Positions 7,654-15,540 of a stretch of DNA of 41,145 nucleotides are shown here, one piece after another. The translations under genes and the position numbers were made by a program. The notes beneath the pieces are model-generated. The model was not told the DNA's origin, searched no databases, and saw only the letters and a program-made list of their open reading frames with translations. Source of the DNA: an uncultured Eubacteriales bacterium (GTDB taxonomy: Bacteria; Bacillota; Clostridia; Oscillospirales; Oscillospiraceae); the NCBI GenBank assembly GCA_900545515.1, contig UQZA01000022.1, positions 1 to 41,145 on the forward strand, given 5' to 3'. Position 1 is the first letter of the stretch. Each line of letters begins with the position of its first letter.

Positions 7654-8220
7654 TCAATAATTTGAGGATGTGCTTTTTGCCAAAAAAGAGAGCTGTTCTT
7701 CAATAATTTTAACCAGTTCCTCAGCAGTTTCCTTCCTTCCTCCTTTGAGCCAGACAGTCAGTACACTAATAGTAAATCCGGTACGAATGGCAATAAAATA
7801 ATCGCCATGCTGTATGTGAAGTCCGGGAGCTTCTCCAAAGCGTTGCTGTAAGATTTCAGCATTTTTCATGTGGCAGGCATAAATAATATCTTGTCGGTTA
7901 ATTTGGATCAACAGTTCTAAAATATCGCTGTGATCCGTCCAATATTGAAAGTAATGCCGCGCTAAATCAATTTCCCCCTGAAACAGTTTGGGATGATAGC
8001 TTCCTAATACCTCATAAAAACAGGTGTCGCACTTCCAATACAGCACATCTGAAATATTATCAAATGCCCGATAAAACGTGGAGCGGGCCACACCGGAAGC
8101 CTTTTGCAAATCGCTCACTGAGATTTGGTCAAAAGGTTTTTTCTTGATACATTCTAAAAGGCCGTTATAAATGAGTTCTGATGACTGTAAAGCCCGTTTG
8201 TCTTTACTGATGTGGTACAT
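7654..8220 (-). CDS. TetR/AcrR-family transcriptional regulator of the cargo cassette
   Basis: A 188-residue one-component repressor-type protein. Residues about 10-58 form the TetR DNA-binding domain (LIYNGLLECIKKKPFDQISVSDLQKASGVARSTFYRAFDN). The remaining helical region should hold the effector pocket and dimer interface and resembles TetR_C domains of small clostridial regulators. AAGGAG lies just ahead of the ATG. It is divergent from the HXXEE/hydrolase operon and shares with it a 44-base region holding a perfect 13-base inverted repeat (8275-8318). It most likely represses both transcripts until an unknown ligand binds. Confidence 0.85.
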   Translation of the reverse strand: MYHISKDKRALQSSELIYNGLLECIKKKPFDQISVSDLQKASGVARSTFYRAFDNISDVLYWKCDTCFYEVLGSYHPKLFQGEIDLARHYFQYWTDHSDILELLIQINRQDIIYACHMKNAEILQQRFGEAPGLHIQHGDYFIAIRTGFTISVLTVWLKGGRKETAEELVKIIEEQLSFLAKSTSSNY

Positions 8221-8274
8221 AAAAATTCTCCTTATTTTTCGCTACAAGTTTCGCTGTTCGTGTAGCACTTGTTC

Positions 8275-8318
8275 CGAGACTATTGTATCACAAAATCCGC
8301 TATGCTACAATAGTCTCG
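8275..8318. promoter_or_regulatory. TetR operator overlapping two divergent promoters
   Basis: CGAGACTATTGTA (8275-8287) and TACAATAGTCTCG (8306-8318) are perfect reverse complements 18 bases apart. Plus-strand promoter: TTGTAT (8283-8288), 17 bases, TACAAT (8306-8311). Minus-strand promoter: TTGTAG (8311-8306), 18 bases, TACAAT (8287-8282). Each repeat arm therefore contains the -10 of one promoter and the -35 of the other, so one bound regulator would shut both directions. A second weaker repeat, GCTACA/TGTAGC (8241-8266), lies in the tetR leader. Confidence 0.75.
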
Positions 8319-8349
8319 AAAAAAATAAATGCAAAAAGGAGAAAAACTT

Positions 8350-9075
8350 ATGGAAGCACTTATGCAAGGCTGGTTATCTATATGGCTTTATGTGATGGCA
8401 GCAATCGGAATTGTATTGGGGGTTCTTATCTGGAAAAACAGAAAGACATGGTCTGCGCTCAATATTCTTTGCACGCTTGCAATTATTGTATTGATTCTGC
8501 ACGTCATTGAAGAATGGGTATTGCCGGGCGGGCTGCATTATTCCTACAACATCAATCATGGTTCAGAATATCTGAGCAGATACCCAATGAACCGTCTGAC
8601 GGATATGATTACCAACTTTGGTGCGGTTGTTATTGGGTGCATTGTGCTGAAGGTGTGGGGATTCCGCAAACCGGCAGGCATCGCCATTATGCTGTTTTCC
8701 GCATTTGAGGTAATTATGCACATCAGCATCGGAATCCAGGATATGAAGATTTTTGGTGAATACGGAATGAACACCATGTATTCTCCGGGTTTGATTACTT
8801 CGCTGTTCGGTTTTCTGCCCGTTTGCGTCGGACTTGCTATTCATCTATTTAAGAAAAAGGAAAACTGGCCGAAGTTCACACAATGGGTCATGGCAATCGC
8901 TGCGACAGCGGTGTTGGGCTTTTTGCTGATCAATTTGCCTGAAATGGTACTTGGCAGTGAAAATACCCCCTATGAATTTACTGACCGAGGATTTTATGAG
9001 CAATACGGAGAACAGTATGAACAGGATAACGGCTATGAATATTTCATGCCGAACGCAGACAGGGAGGGACAGTAA
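8350..9075 (+). CDS. HXXEE-domain membrane protein, copy 1
   Basis: A 241-residue integral membrane protein with about six to seven hydrophobic segments. Start ATG 8350 has AAAAAGGAG eight bases upstream; an earlier in-frame ATG at 8329 has none. It carries the defining HxxEE motif in HVIEEWVLPGG, followed by HYSYNI, RYPMNRLTDMITNFG, a membrane EVIMH and a C-terminal ENTPYEF. The conserved His and Glu residues near the membrane suggest a metal site, but no activity is known for the HXXEE family. The C-terminus is acidic and Tyr-rich. The stop abuts the next start directly (TAAATG), so it is translationally linked to the first hydrolase. Confidence 0.85.
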   Translation: MEALMQGWLSIWLYVMAAIGIVLGVLIWKNRKTWSALNILCTLAIIVLILHVIEEWVLPGGLHYSYNINHGSEYLSRYPMNRLTDMITNFGAVVIGCIVLKVWGFRKPAGIAIMLFSAFEVIMHISIGIQDMKIFGEYGMNTMYSPGLITSLFGFLPVCVGLAIHLFKKKENWPKFTQWVMAIAATAVLGFLLINLPEMVLGSENTPYEFTDRGFYEQYGEQYEQDNGYEYFMPNADREGQ

Positions 9076-10929
9076 ATGAAGGACAGGACAATGATTACCC
9101 ACGATAAGAATGGGAATGAAATGACTGTAGCAGTACGCAGCGCACTGCCTGTAGATTCTCCTTGTGCCCGTTATACGGGATTTAAGCAGGAAACCTTGCT
9201 CCTGAAAAAAGGTTCCGTTCGTTTGAAGGGTTATATGCCCTTGCCTTGCGACATCATTTTAGAGCGGGATGTGCCTGTAACGCTCCGGGACGGTATCACA
9301 ATTTATACGGATATTTTTCGCCCAAATGATAATGAACGGCATCCGGCGATTATGGCGATGAGTCCTTACGGAAAGGAAATCGGCTCCCAATGGCTGGATG
9401 ACACGCCAAATCACGCAGGGATTCCTATGGAGGTCACTTCAGGTTTACAAAAATTTGAGGGGCCTGATCCAGCATATTGGTGCAATCACGGCTACGCTAT
9501 CATCAACCCGGATGTGCGGGGTGCCTACAATTCCGAGGGGATTATCCTCTTTTTCGGGAGTGATTATGGACGGGATGGCGCTGACATCATTGAATGGGCG
9601 GCAAAGCAGAATTGGAGTAACGGCAAAATAGGTATGAGCGGAAATTCATGGCTTGCCATTTCGCAATGGTTTGTTGCTGCACAGAAACCCGCACATCTTG
9701 CGGCTATCGCTCCGTGGGAGGGGCTTTCTGACTGTGGCCGTGAGGTCGCCACACGGGGCGGCGTGATGATGCCGGAATTTGTCAAGATGCTTTCCGACTC
9801 CTTTGCTTCTACGGAAAACGGCGGCATTGAAGATGTCATTACCATGATGAAACAGCAGCCAACAATGAATAATTGGTGGGACGACAAAGAGGCCGATCTG
9901 GAAGCAATCGACATTCCCGCCTATATTGTCGCCAGTTACACAAATCCCATTCATACCTACGGTACATTGGAGGGCTACCGGCGTATTTCCTCTAAAAACA
10001 AGTGGCTGCGCATCCACAATACCGGCGAATGGGATGATTATTATCACAAGGGTCATACCGAAGAATTGCGGAAATTCTTTGACTGCTATCTTAAGAATGA
10101 GGATAACGGATGGGAAAATACGCCAAGAGTCCGGGTAAGCGTCTTAAATCCCGGCGGTGAGGACATCGTTGACCGTGAGGAAGAAGATTTTCCAATCCCC
10201 CGTACACGGTATAAGAAGCTGTATCTCAACGCAAATGAAAATACACTGGAGAACGGTCAAGTATCGGTGGAAAGCTATGCTCAGTATGATTCTGACCGCA
10301 AAAAAAGCGGTATCAGCTTTAGCATGAAAATGTCGGCGGATACTGAAATTACTGGTTATATGAAGCTGCGGCTGTGGGTATCTGCCCTTGACCATGACGA
10401 TATGGATTTGTGCGTAAAACTGGAAAAACGCCGTCCAAATGGGTTGAAGTATAAATATACATTAGGCCCAGGAATGGACACATCTGCAAAGGGTTATATC
10501 CGGGTTTCTCTGCGGGCGTTGGATGAAGTAAAAAGCACCGAGGAAAATCCAAGGCAGTCTATGAAAGAGGAACAAAAGCTGAAAACTGGCGAGGTTGTTC
10601 CCGTGGATATTCTGATCTGGCCTATGGGACTGAAATTCAAGAAGGGCGATATTCTGCGTATCACAGTCTCACCATATAAGACACAGAAAATGTGGACAGG
10701 GCCATTCAAACTGAAAATGGCAAAAGTAACTATTCCAAAGGAAGGATATACTTATTTCCCGGAGGATAAGCCGGAAATGTATACAATAGGAGGCTCGGAA
10801 ATGTTTGCCGGTTCTAAGGTAGACACTACAGATATGCCGAAAGACCATAATAAAGGCAGGCATCGTATATATACCGGAGGCAGGTACGACAGCTTCCTTT
10901 ATGTACCGGTAATCCCTGAAAAGCAATAG
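9076..10929 (+). CDS. CocE/NonD (peptidase S15-like) hydrolase, copy 1
   Basis: A 617-residue alpha/beta hydrolase of the CocE/NonD/X-Pro dipeptidyl-peptidase superfamily. Residues about 60-345 form the hydrolase domain, with YTDIFRP, MSPYGKE, NPDVRGAYNSEG and the nucleophile elbow GMSGNSWLA (Ser188). The C-terminal third is the beta-rich PepX_C-type domain (MKLRLWVSALDHDDMDL). The His following the KWLR strand (H314) fits the catalytic His. At the position where relatives have the catalytic Asp, this protein has Asn290 (ASYTNPIHT). No signal peptide is present, so it is probably cytoplasmic or associated with the HXXEE protein. The substrate is unknown. Confidence 0.85.
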   Translation: MKDRTMITHDKNGNEMTVAVRSALPVDSPCARYTGFKQETLLLKKGSVRLKGYMPLPCDIILERDVPVTLRDGITIYTDIFRPNDNERHPAIMAMSPYGKEIGSQWLDDTPNHAGIPMEVTSGLQKFEGPDPAYWCNHGYAIINPDVRGAYNSEGIILFFGSDYGRDGADIIEWAAKQNWSNGKIGMSGNSWLAISQWFVAAQKPAHLAAIAPWEGLSDCGREVATRGGVMMPEFVKMLSDSFASTENGGIEDVITMMKQQPTMNNWWDDKEADLEAIDIPAYIVASYTNPIHTYGTLEGYRRISSKNKWLRIHNTGEWDDYYHKGHTEELRKFFDCYLKNEDNGWENTPRVRVSVLNPGGEDIVDREEEDFPIPRTRYKKLYLNANENTLENGQVSVESYAQYDSDRKKSGISFSMKMSADTEITGYMKLRLWVSALDHDDMDLCVKLEKRRPNGLKYKYTLGPGMDTSAKGYIRVSLRALDEVKSTEENPRQSMKEEQKLKTGEVVPVDILIWPMGLKFKKGDILRITVSPYKTQKMWTGPFKLKMAKVTIPKEGYTYFPEDKPEMYTIGGSEMFAGSKVDTTDMPKDHNKGRHRIYTGGRYDSFLYVPVIPEKQ

Positions 10930-10940
10930 GAGGCGGCGCG

Positions 10941-12791
10941 ATGAAAAGTAGTCGTATAATTATTTATGATAGATACAACAACGCTTTGGACGTACCGGTA
11001 CGGGAAGCCCATCCTGTTACGGCAGATCGCGTCCGGTACCCCGGTTTCAAACCGGAGAAACTGCTTTTGAAAACGGGCAGTATTCGCAGTAAAGGCTATA
11101 TGCCGCTGCCATGCGACATCATTATGGAACGGGATGTGGAGATCATTCTTCGGGACGGCACAAAAATTTATACAGACGTTTTCCGTCCGGCAGATGATAA
11201 AAAGCATCCTGCGCTTCTGGCGGTCAGTCCCTACGGGAAAGAAATTGGCGGTCAATGGTTAGATGACATTCCTGGTCGCTCCGGCGTACCCAAGTCTGCA
11301 ACTTCTGGCTTGCATAAATTTGAAGGCCCCGATCCTGCCTATTGGTGTAATCATGGTTATGTTGTAGTAAATCCTGACTTGCGCGGGGCGAACCGTTCTG
11401 AGGGCGTGATCTTGTATTTTGGTCATCAATATGGAATAGATGGCTGTGATATTATCGAGTGGATTGCACAGCAGCCTTGGAGCAACGAGAATGTGGGAAT
11501 GAGCGGAAATTCTTGGCTGGCGATTTCACAGTGGTTTATTGCCGCTGAACGTCCAAAAAATCTGAAAGCTATCGCCCCGTGGGAAGGTTTGAATGACGCT
11601 TACCGGGAAGTGGGCACCCGTGGAGGTGTACCAAAAACAGAATTTGTAAATCTGCTTTCCAATACATATGCCTCTACAGCGGATGGAGGTATTGAGGACT
11701 GTATTCAGGCAATGGAGGAACATCCGGTTATGGATGCTTACTGGCAGGATAAGATTGCGGATTTGGAGCAGATTGAGATTCCGGCATACATTGTAGCCAG
11801 TTATACAAACACGATTCACACGTTGGGAACATTTGAAGGCTATCGCCGTATTTCCTCAAAAAAGAAGTGGCTCCGCGTCCACGACAACAATGAGTGGAAG
11901 GACTACTATACGCCTGAGAATGTGGAAGATTTGCGGCGTTTTTTTGATCACTATCTCAAAGGCGAAGATAATGGGTGGGAGAACACTCCGAAGGTGCGGT
12001 TTTGCATATTGAATCCTGGAGGAAAAAATATTCTTAATCGTGTTGCAGAGGACTGGCCTCTGCCCGGTGTCAAGTATCAAAAACTTTATCTGAATGGAGA
12101 GAATCATAGTCTGCAATGGTCGCCAGTGAAGGCTGAAAACACCTGTATATATGATTCCGATACAAAGAAGCGGAAAGTCGTTTATAGGCTAAAGGTGCAG
12201 GAGGATTTTGAATTTTGCGGGTACATTAAACTACGTCTTTGGGTATCTCCGCTGGATCACAATGATATGGATTTAGAAGCCTGTATGGAAAAACTGACAC
12301 TGTTGGGTACAAGTTACCCGGATATGCCAACCAGCGCACGGCGGGCTGTAGGCAATATCCGTCTTTCTCTTCGGGAATTAGACCCGGAGCGAAGCACCGA
12401 AGAATTGCCATATCAGACCATTTCCCATATCCAGAAAGTACAGCCTGGACAGATTGTGCCAGTGGACATTTGCATCTGGCCTATGGGAATGAAGTTCAAA
12501 AAGGGCGAAGTGATGCGTCTGACAATATCTGCGTATAAAACACCGCCCGTAGATGGACCGATGTCTACGGTATTCGGCAGTGCCAAGATTACCGTTCCGA
12601 AGGAAGGCTATACCTATATACCGGGTAGTAAGGTGGAAATGGTTACTTTGGGTGGAAATTCCAAAGAAATTCCTGCCAGCGCAATCCGAAAATCGCTTCC
12701 CGGTGATGTGAATAAAGGGCGTCATGCTATTTATACTGGCGGGCAATATGAAAGTTATCTGTACCTGCCGGTTTTGCCAAAGAAAGATTAA
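10941..12791 (+). CDS. CocE/NonD (peptidase S15-like) hydrolase, copy 2
   Basis: A 616-residue paralogue of the preceding gene, collinear along its whole length and by eye well over half identical. The key positions carry the same numbers: Ser188 in GMSGNSWLA, Asn290 in ASYTNTIHT and His314 in LRVHDNNEW. The retained Asn argues against a random mutation. The C-terminal domain is the more divergent part, including the region after DNDMDLEA-type sequence where copy 1 has CVKLEKRRPNG, which suggests different ligands or a heteromeric complex. It starts 11 bases after copy 1 with AGGAGGCGG ahead of ATG, so it belongs to the same operon. Confidence 0.85.
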   Translation: MKSSRIIIYDRYNNALDVPVREAHPVTADRVRYPGFKPEKLLLKTGSIRSKGYMPLPCDIIMERDVEIILRDGTKIYTDVFRPADDKKHPALLAVSPYGKEIGGQWLDDIPGRSGVPKSATSGLHKFEGPDPAYWCNHGYVVVNPDLRGANRSEGVILYFGHQYGIDGCDIIEWIAQQPWSNENVGMSGNSWLAISQWFIAAERPKNLKAIAPWEGLNDAYREVGTRGGVPKTEFVNLLSNTYASTADGGIEDCIQAMEEHPVMDAYWQDKIADLEQIEIPAYIVASYTNTIHTLGTFEGYRRISSKKKWLRVHDNNEWKDYYTPENVEDLRRFFDHYLKGEDNGWENTPKVRFCILNPGGKNILNRVAEDWPLPGVKYQKLYLNGENHSLQWSPVKAENTCIYDSDTKKRKVVYRLKVQEDFEFCGYIKLRLWVSPLDHNDMDLEACMEKLTLLGTSYPDMPTSARRAVGNIRLSLRELDPERSTEELPYQTISHIQKVQPGQIVPVDICIWPMGMKFKKGEVMRLTISAYKTPPVDGPMSTVFGSAKITVPKEGYTYIPGSKVEMVTLGGNSKEIPASAIRKSLPGDVNKGRHAIYTGGQYESYLYLPVLPKKD

Positions 12792-12803
12792 GGAGGCTTG
12801 ACT

Positions 12804-13490
12804 ATGTGGCTTTGGTTTGTAGAAAAGGGATGGCTGTATTGTATGTTGATAATGGGCGTTGTCCTGACGGTACAGTTGATTATTCATTGGAAAGATTGGA
12901 CATTTCTTCGTAAAATGGGAGCTTTTACGGTTATCGTACTGGTTTTCCATGTCATGGAGGAATGGGTAATGCCCGGTGGTTTCCACTATTATTACAACAT
13001 TTCCTCGGACGCAATTCTCCGGGATCGCTATCCTATGAATGAACTGACAGATATGATTACCAACTTTGGCGGTGCGCTGATTTGGTTTATCTTGGTACAG
13101 ACAGATAAATACGAGCGGAAAATGAGCTTTGCCGTCATGCTGTTTGGGTATGCAGAAGTGGTAATCCATGTGTTGGGAGCTTCATCCTCCCGGACGTTGC
13201 TGTTGGAGAGCGGCGTATATTCGCTCTTTTACGGGCCGGGGATGCTCACGGCGTTAGTATGCTGGCTGCCGTTGGCTGTTGCCTATACTGCATATTTTGT
13301 AAAGACGCGGGTTAAACTGCGGGATGTTATCGGCGGTGGAGTGATTCTTGTAGTGCTAAGTATACTCTTGATTATTATGCCAGAGAGTTTACTGAAAAAT
13401 GAAAATACGCCTTATGTCTTTGACAATGCTGGATGGTATGAGCAGTATATTGATGAAAGTGGCGCGATAATCAATCGAAGTCAGGAATGA
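12804..13490 (+). CDS. HXXEE-domain membrane protein, copy 2
   Basis: A 228-residue membrane protein related to the one at 8350. Shared blocks are HVMEEWVMPGG, HYYYNI, RYPMNELTDMITNFGG, EVVIH and ENTPYVF. About six to seven membrane segments are visible. ATG 12804 is preferred because AGGAGG (12791-12796) is spaced seven bases from it; TTG 12798 is too close. The membrane segments differ strongly between the copies while the His/Glu block and C-terminal ENTPY motif are kept, which points to a conserved active or partner-binding site. It closes the mirror-ordered pair set. Confidence 0.85.
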   Translation: MWLWFVEKGWLYCMLIMGVVLTVQLIIHWKDWTFLRKMGAFTVIVLVFHVMEEWVMPGGFHYYYNISSDAILRDRYPMNELTDMITNFGGALIWFILVQTDKYERKMSFAVMLFGYAEVVIHVLGASSSRTLLLESGVYSLFYGPGMLTALVCWLPLAVAYTAYFVKTRVKLRDVIGGGVILVVLSILLIIMPESLLKNENTPYVFDNAGWYEQYIDESGAIINRSQE

Positions 13491-13497
13491 GGTACTT

Positions 13498-14079
13498 ATG
13501 GAAAGAAAACTAACGGATTTTCTAAAGGAACCGTTGTCTGGCGGTAGGCTGAAACTGATTCCCTCATTACTGATTTTCATTGTGTCAGTCTTCGTTAATG
13601 CCTATTTCCAAGTGACTTCTTTTTCCACATTGGTTTCCTGGATTTTGGAAACATCCAAAACAGCAGATGCGGCACAGCTTTTGGAAGATATTCTTGCGCG
13701 TTCTGACACAGCCATTGGGGTTCGCATTGCATTTGGACTTCTTATGACCGTATTTGCAATGGCCTTTCTGCTAATTGCAGCATATTGGGAGGAAAAAGAA
13801 AAAAACGCTGTGCATTTGTTTGAACGGGCTTGTGCAACCATGCTGGTACCGGAGCTGCTTATGTTTGTTGCGGCATTGCTGATGAATGTTTCACTGGTTG
13901 CCGGTGTTGTTTTAGGTATAGCTGCGGCAACGAGCTGTGTGGCAATAATTATGTGTTGTGGAAAAAAGTCAAATATAAACGGGTATTTGCTGATTGCGTT
14001 ATCATCTGCATTTTTTATGATTACGGTTGTAATGCTTACCCGAAACCATCTTGTGACAATGCTTGGTTCAATTAGATAA
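13498..14079 (+). CDS. Polytopic membrane protein, unknown function
   Basis: A 193-residue protein with about five membrane segments (residues roughly 20-42, 75-100, 112-128, 130-150 and 160-185) and a basic N-terminus (MERKLTDFLKEPLSGGRLK). I do not recognise a family. It starts seven bases after the second HXXEE gene with a GAGG site, so it is the last gene of the TetR-controlled cassette. It may be a subunit or transporter for the product of the hydrolases; that is inference from position only. Confidence 0.7.
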   Translation: MERKLTDFLKEPLSGGRLKLIPSLLIFIVSVFVNAYFQVTSFSTLVSWILETSKTADAAQLLEDILARSDTAIGVRIAFGLLMTVFAMAFLLIAAYWEEKEKNAVHLFERACATMLVPELLMFVAALLMNVSLVAGVVLGIAAATSCVAIIMCCGKKSNINGYLLIALSSAFFMITVVMLTRNHLVTMLGSIR

Positions 14080-14094
14080 ATAAAGCAAAAACAA

Positions 14095-14151
14095 ACAAGG
14101 CAAGCGCATCTTGCCAGAAGGTCAATCTGCCTTGTGTGGATTGGCCTTTTT
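14095..14151 (+). promoter_or_regulatory. Attenuator-like leader with competing hairpins
   Basis: Stem 1 pairs ACAAGGCA (14095-14102) with TGCCTTGT (14128-14135). Stem 2 pairs AGGTCAATC (14119-14127) with GATTGGCCT (14139-14147, one G-U), followed by TTTTT: a terminator. The right arm of stem 1 lies in the loop of stem 2, so the two compete. A third small stem GGCAAG/CTTGCC (14099-14115) overlaps the left arm of stem 1. The block sits in the leader of the winged-helix gene, 28 bases before its start. Confidence 0.6.
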
Positions 14152-14178
14152 CTGAATTTGAACGAAGGAGGTGAACAC

Positions 14179-14541
14179 ATGAGCGAGTATGGAGCAAAAC
14201 GGGACTGGATAAATAACGATCCCTTAACTATTGTTGATATAGGTTCTCTGCATTTCTGCCTTGAATATCGCTTGGTTGAAATATGCGGTCAGGAAATCGA
14301 ACTGACGGCTAAAGAATTTGACATATTTGCACTACTGATTCTAAATCCCCGCCGTGTGTTCACATACGAAATGATTATGGATATTGTTTGGAACGAACCC
14401 TATAATGCCTATTCAAGAAAGACAATCATAAATCATATAAGTAACATTAGAAGAAAACTGAAAAGAACACCTGAAATTCCTGATTACATAAAAAGCGTAC
14501 ACAGTATTGGCTATAAATTCGATCCTAATGCTACCGCTTGA
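14179..14541 (+). CDS. Orphan OmpR/PhoB-type winged-helix DNA-binding protein
   Basis: A 120-residue protein consisting almost only of a C-terminal-type response-regulator DNA-binding domain. It shows ICGQEIELTAKEFDIFALLILNPRRVFTYEMIMDIVWNE, the recognition region RKTIINHISNIRRKLKR and the wing IKSVHSIGYKFDP. There is no receiver domain and no kinase gene nearby, so it is not a conventional two-component regulator. ATG 14179 follows GGAGGTG (14168-14174); the longer in-frame reading from 14134 overlaps the terminator hairpin and is rejected. It probably controls ICE or cargo genes. Confidence 0.8.
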   Translation: MSEYGAKRDWINNDPLTIVDIGSLHFCLEYRLVEICGQEIELTAKEFDIFALLILNPRRVFTYEMIMDIVWNEPYNAYSRKTIINHISNIRRKLKRTPEIPDYIKSVHSIGYKFDPNATA

Positions 14542-14953
14542 GATTTTTTGCTGAAAAATGATTGCCACATGGTTGACGTAGGGCAAATAAATTACGGGGA
14601 TCTCTTATAATTTTCCGCAAAAAGGAGACTAAGGATAGTATATCTTTCTTCTTCTCCTTGTTGGAAAGGAAAACAGATTATTGCCCCCAAGTGCCTGCAA
14701 GCGATTATTCGCTGAAATATGTAAGTTTGTATATGCCGCAATCCGTAGATTAAGGGTTGCGGCATTTTTCTGTTCGACAGCATTTGATAATTTTCAGCAT
14801 AAACAGCTATTTTATTGCGCACCTATTCAAAGGGTGCGTATTTTTGTGGCGGATTGTCATAGCGAACCCAGCGGATTGTTCCGCTGTCGCTCCCCACCCC
14901 TCTGATTTCGATTTTGCTTATCAACTCAAAAATCGAAATTGGAGGAAATACCC
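14542..14953 (+). other. Gene-free stretch with three hairpins and an inverted repeat
   Basis: Two good intrinsic terminators occur: ATGCCGCAATCC/GGGTTGCGGCAT plus TTTTT (14733-14769) and CGCACC/GGTGCG plus ATTTTT (14818-14845). A third stem, CAGCGGA/TCCGCTG (14869-14886), has no T-tract. ATTTCGATTTT (14905-14915) and AAAATCGAAAT (14929-14939) then form an 11-base inverted repeat ending one base before the sigma gene's GGAGG. TTGACG at about 14573 and TATAAT at about 14605 are spaced too widely for one promoter. No gene was found. Confidence 0.6.
14733..14769 (+). terminator. Intrinsic terminator
   Basis: A 12-pair stem (14733-14744 with 14754-14765, one G-U) is followed by TTTTT. It would end the winged-helix transcript. 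Confidence 0.75.
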
Positions 14954-15388
14954 ATGAAAGAAATCAATCTGCGGGATTATTACCCGTTTTATACGTCGGA
15001 TGTGATCGTTGAAGTACCGGACGAGGTTGCTGACCTGCTCAGGGAATCCAAACTGGCTGAAGCTGCCTATATCCTTCGTACATACCGACATAAGGCATAT
15101 TTTTCTCTGGACTATGATGTCAATGTGGAGCGGGACGCACTGGTAATTGTCCTGTCCCCTTTGGATATTATGGAGCGGAGAGAAGATAATGCCGCTCTTT
15201 ACCATGCGCTTTCTACCTTGCCGGAGAAACAGCGGGATCGGATTTATGCCCATTACATTCTTGGCATTAGCCAGACAGAAATTGCCAAAACAGAAGGCGT
15301 GAGTCCACGGAATGTTCGTCATTCTATTGCGTGTGGATTGAAAAACTTGAAAAAGTTTTTTGAGAAATTTGGGAACGAGACATCCTAA
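14954..15388 (+). CDS. Sigma-70-like factor (region 4) of the ICE
   Basis: A 144-residue protein of the small sigma-70-like group found near the integration genes of Tn1549-like elements. The C-terminal half is a region-4 type helix-turn-helix: ALSTLPEKQRDRIYAHYILGISQTEIAKTEGVSPRNVRHSIACGLKNLKKFF. The N-terminal half (NLRDYYPFYTSDVIVEVPDEVADLL, then AYILRTYRHKAYFSLDYD) is the element-specific domain. ATG 14954 follows GGAGG at 14941-14945; the TTG at 14939 overlaps that site and is rejected. It is likely a regulator of element transfer or excision genes. Confidence 0.85.
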   Translation: MKEINLRDYYPFYTSDVIVEVPDEVADLLRESKLAEAAYILRTYRHKAYFSLDYDVNVERDALVIVLSPLDIMERREDNAALYHALSTLPEKQRDRIYAHYILGISQTEIAKTEGVSPRNVRHSIACGLKNLKKFFEKFGNETS

Positions 15389-15422
15389 TGCCCTCCGAAA
15401 ATGAAATGAATAATAGAGGGAC

Positions 15423-15538
15423 ATATTCGGTAGGACAGGCCTGACGGGTGTGGCCGTGCAACATACGCTCCGGTCCGCCTCAACTGAAATACTGTCATAA
15501 CTGCCACGCCCCTCGCCTGCTCCTTGACAACCGAATAT
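15423..15538 (+). ncRNA. Long structured non-coding element in the integration block
   Basis: The ends pair over three coaxial stems: ATATTCGGT (15423-15431) with ACCGAATAT (15530-15538); AGGA-CAGGC (15432-15440) with GCCTG-C-TCCT (15515-15524, one bulge); and GGGTGTGGC (15446-15454) with GCCACGCCC (15503-15511, one G-U). This gives about 27 pairs closing a 48-base apical region. There is no convincing gene on either strand. Both strands could fold; the plus strand is assumed from the neighbouring genes. The identity is unknown. Confidence 0.6.
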
Positions 15539-15540
15539 AC

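Noticed and set aside
14572..14610. TTGACG and TATAAT considered as a promoter
   Set aside because: They are separated by well over 20 bases, too far for a single sigma-70 promoter.
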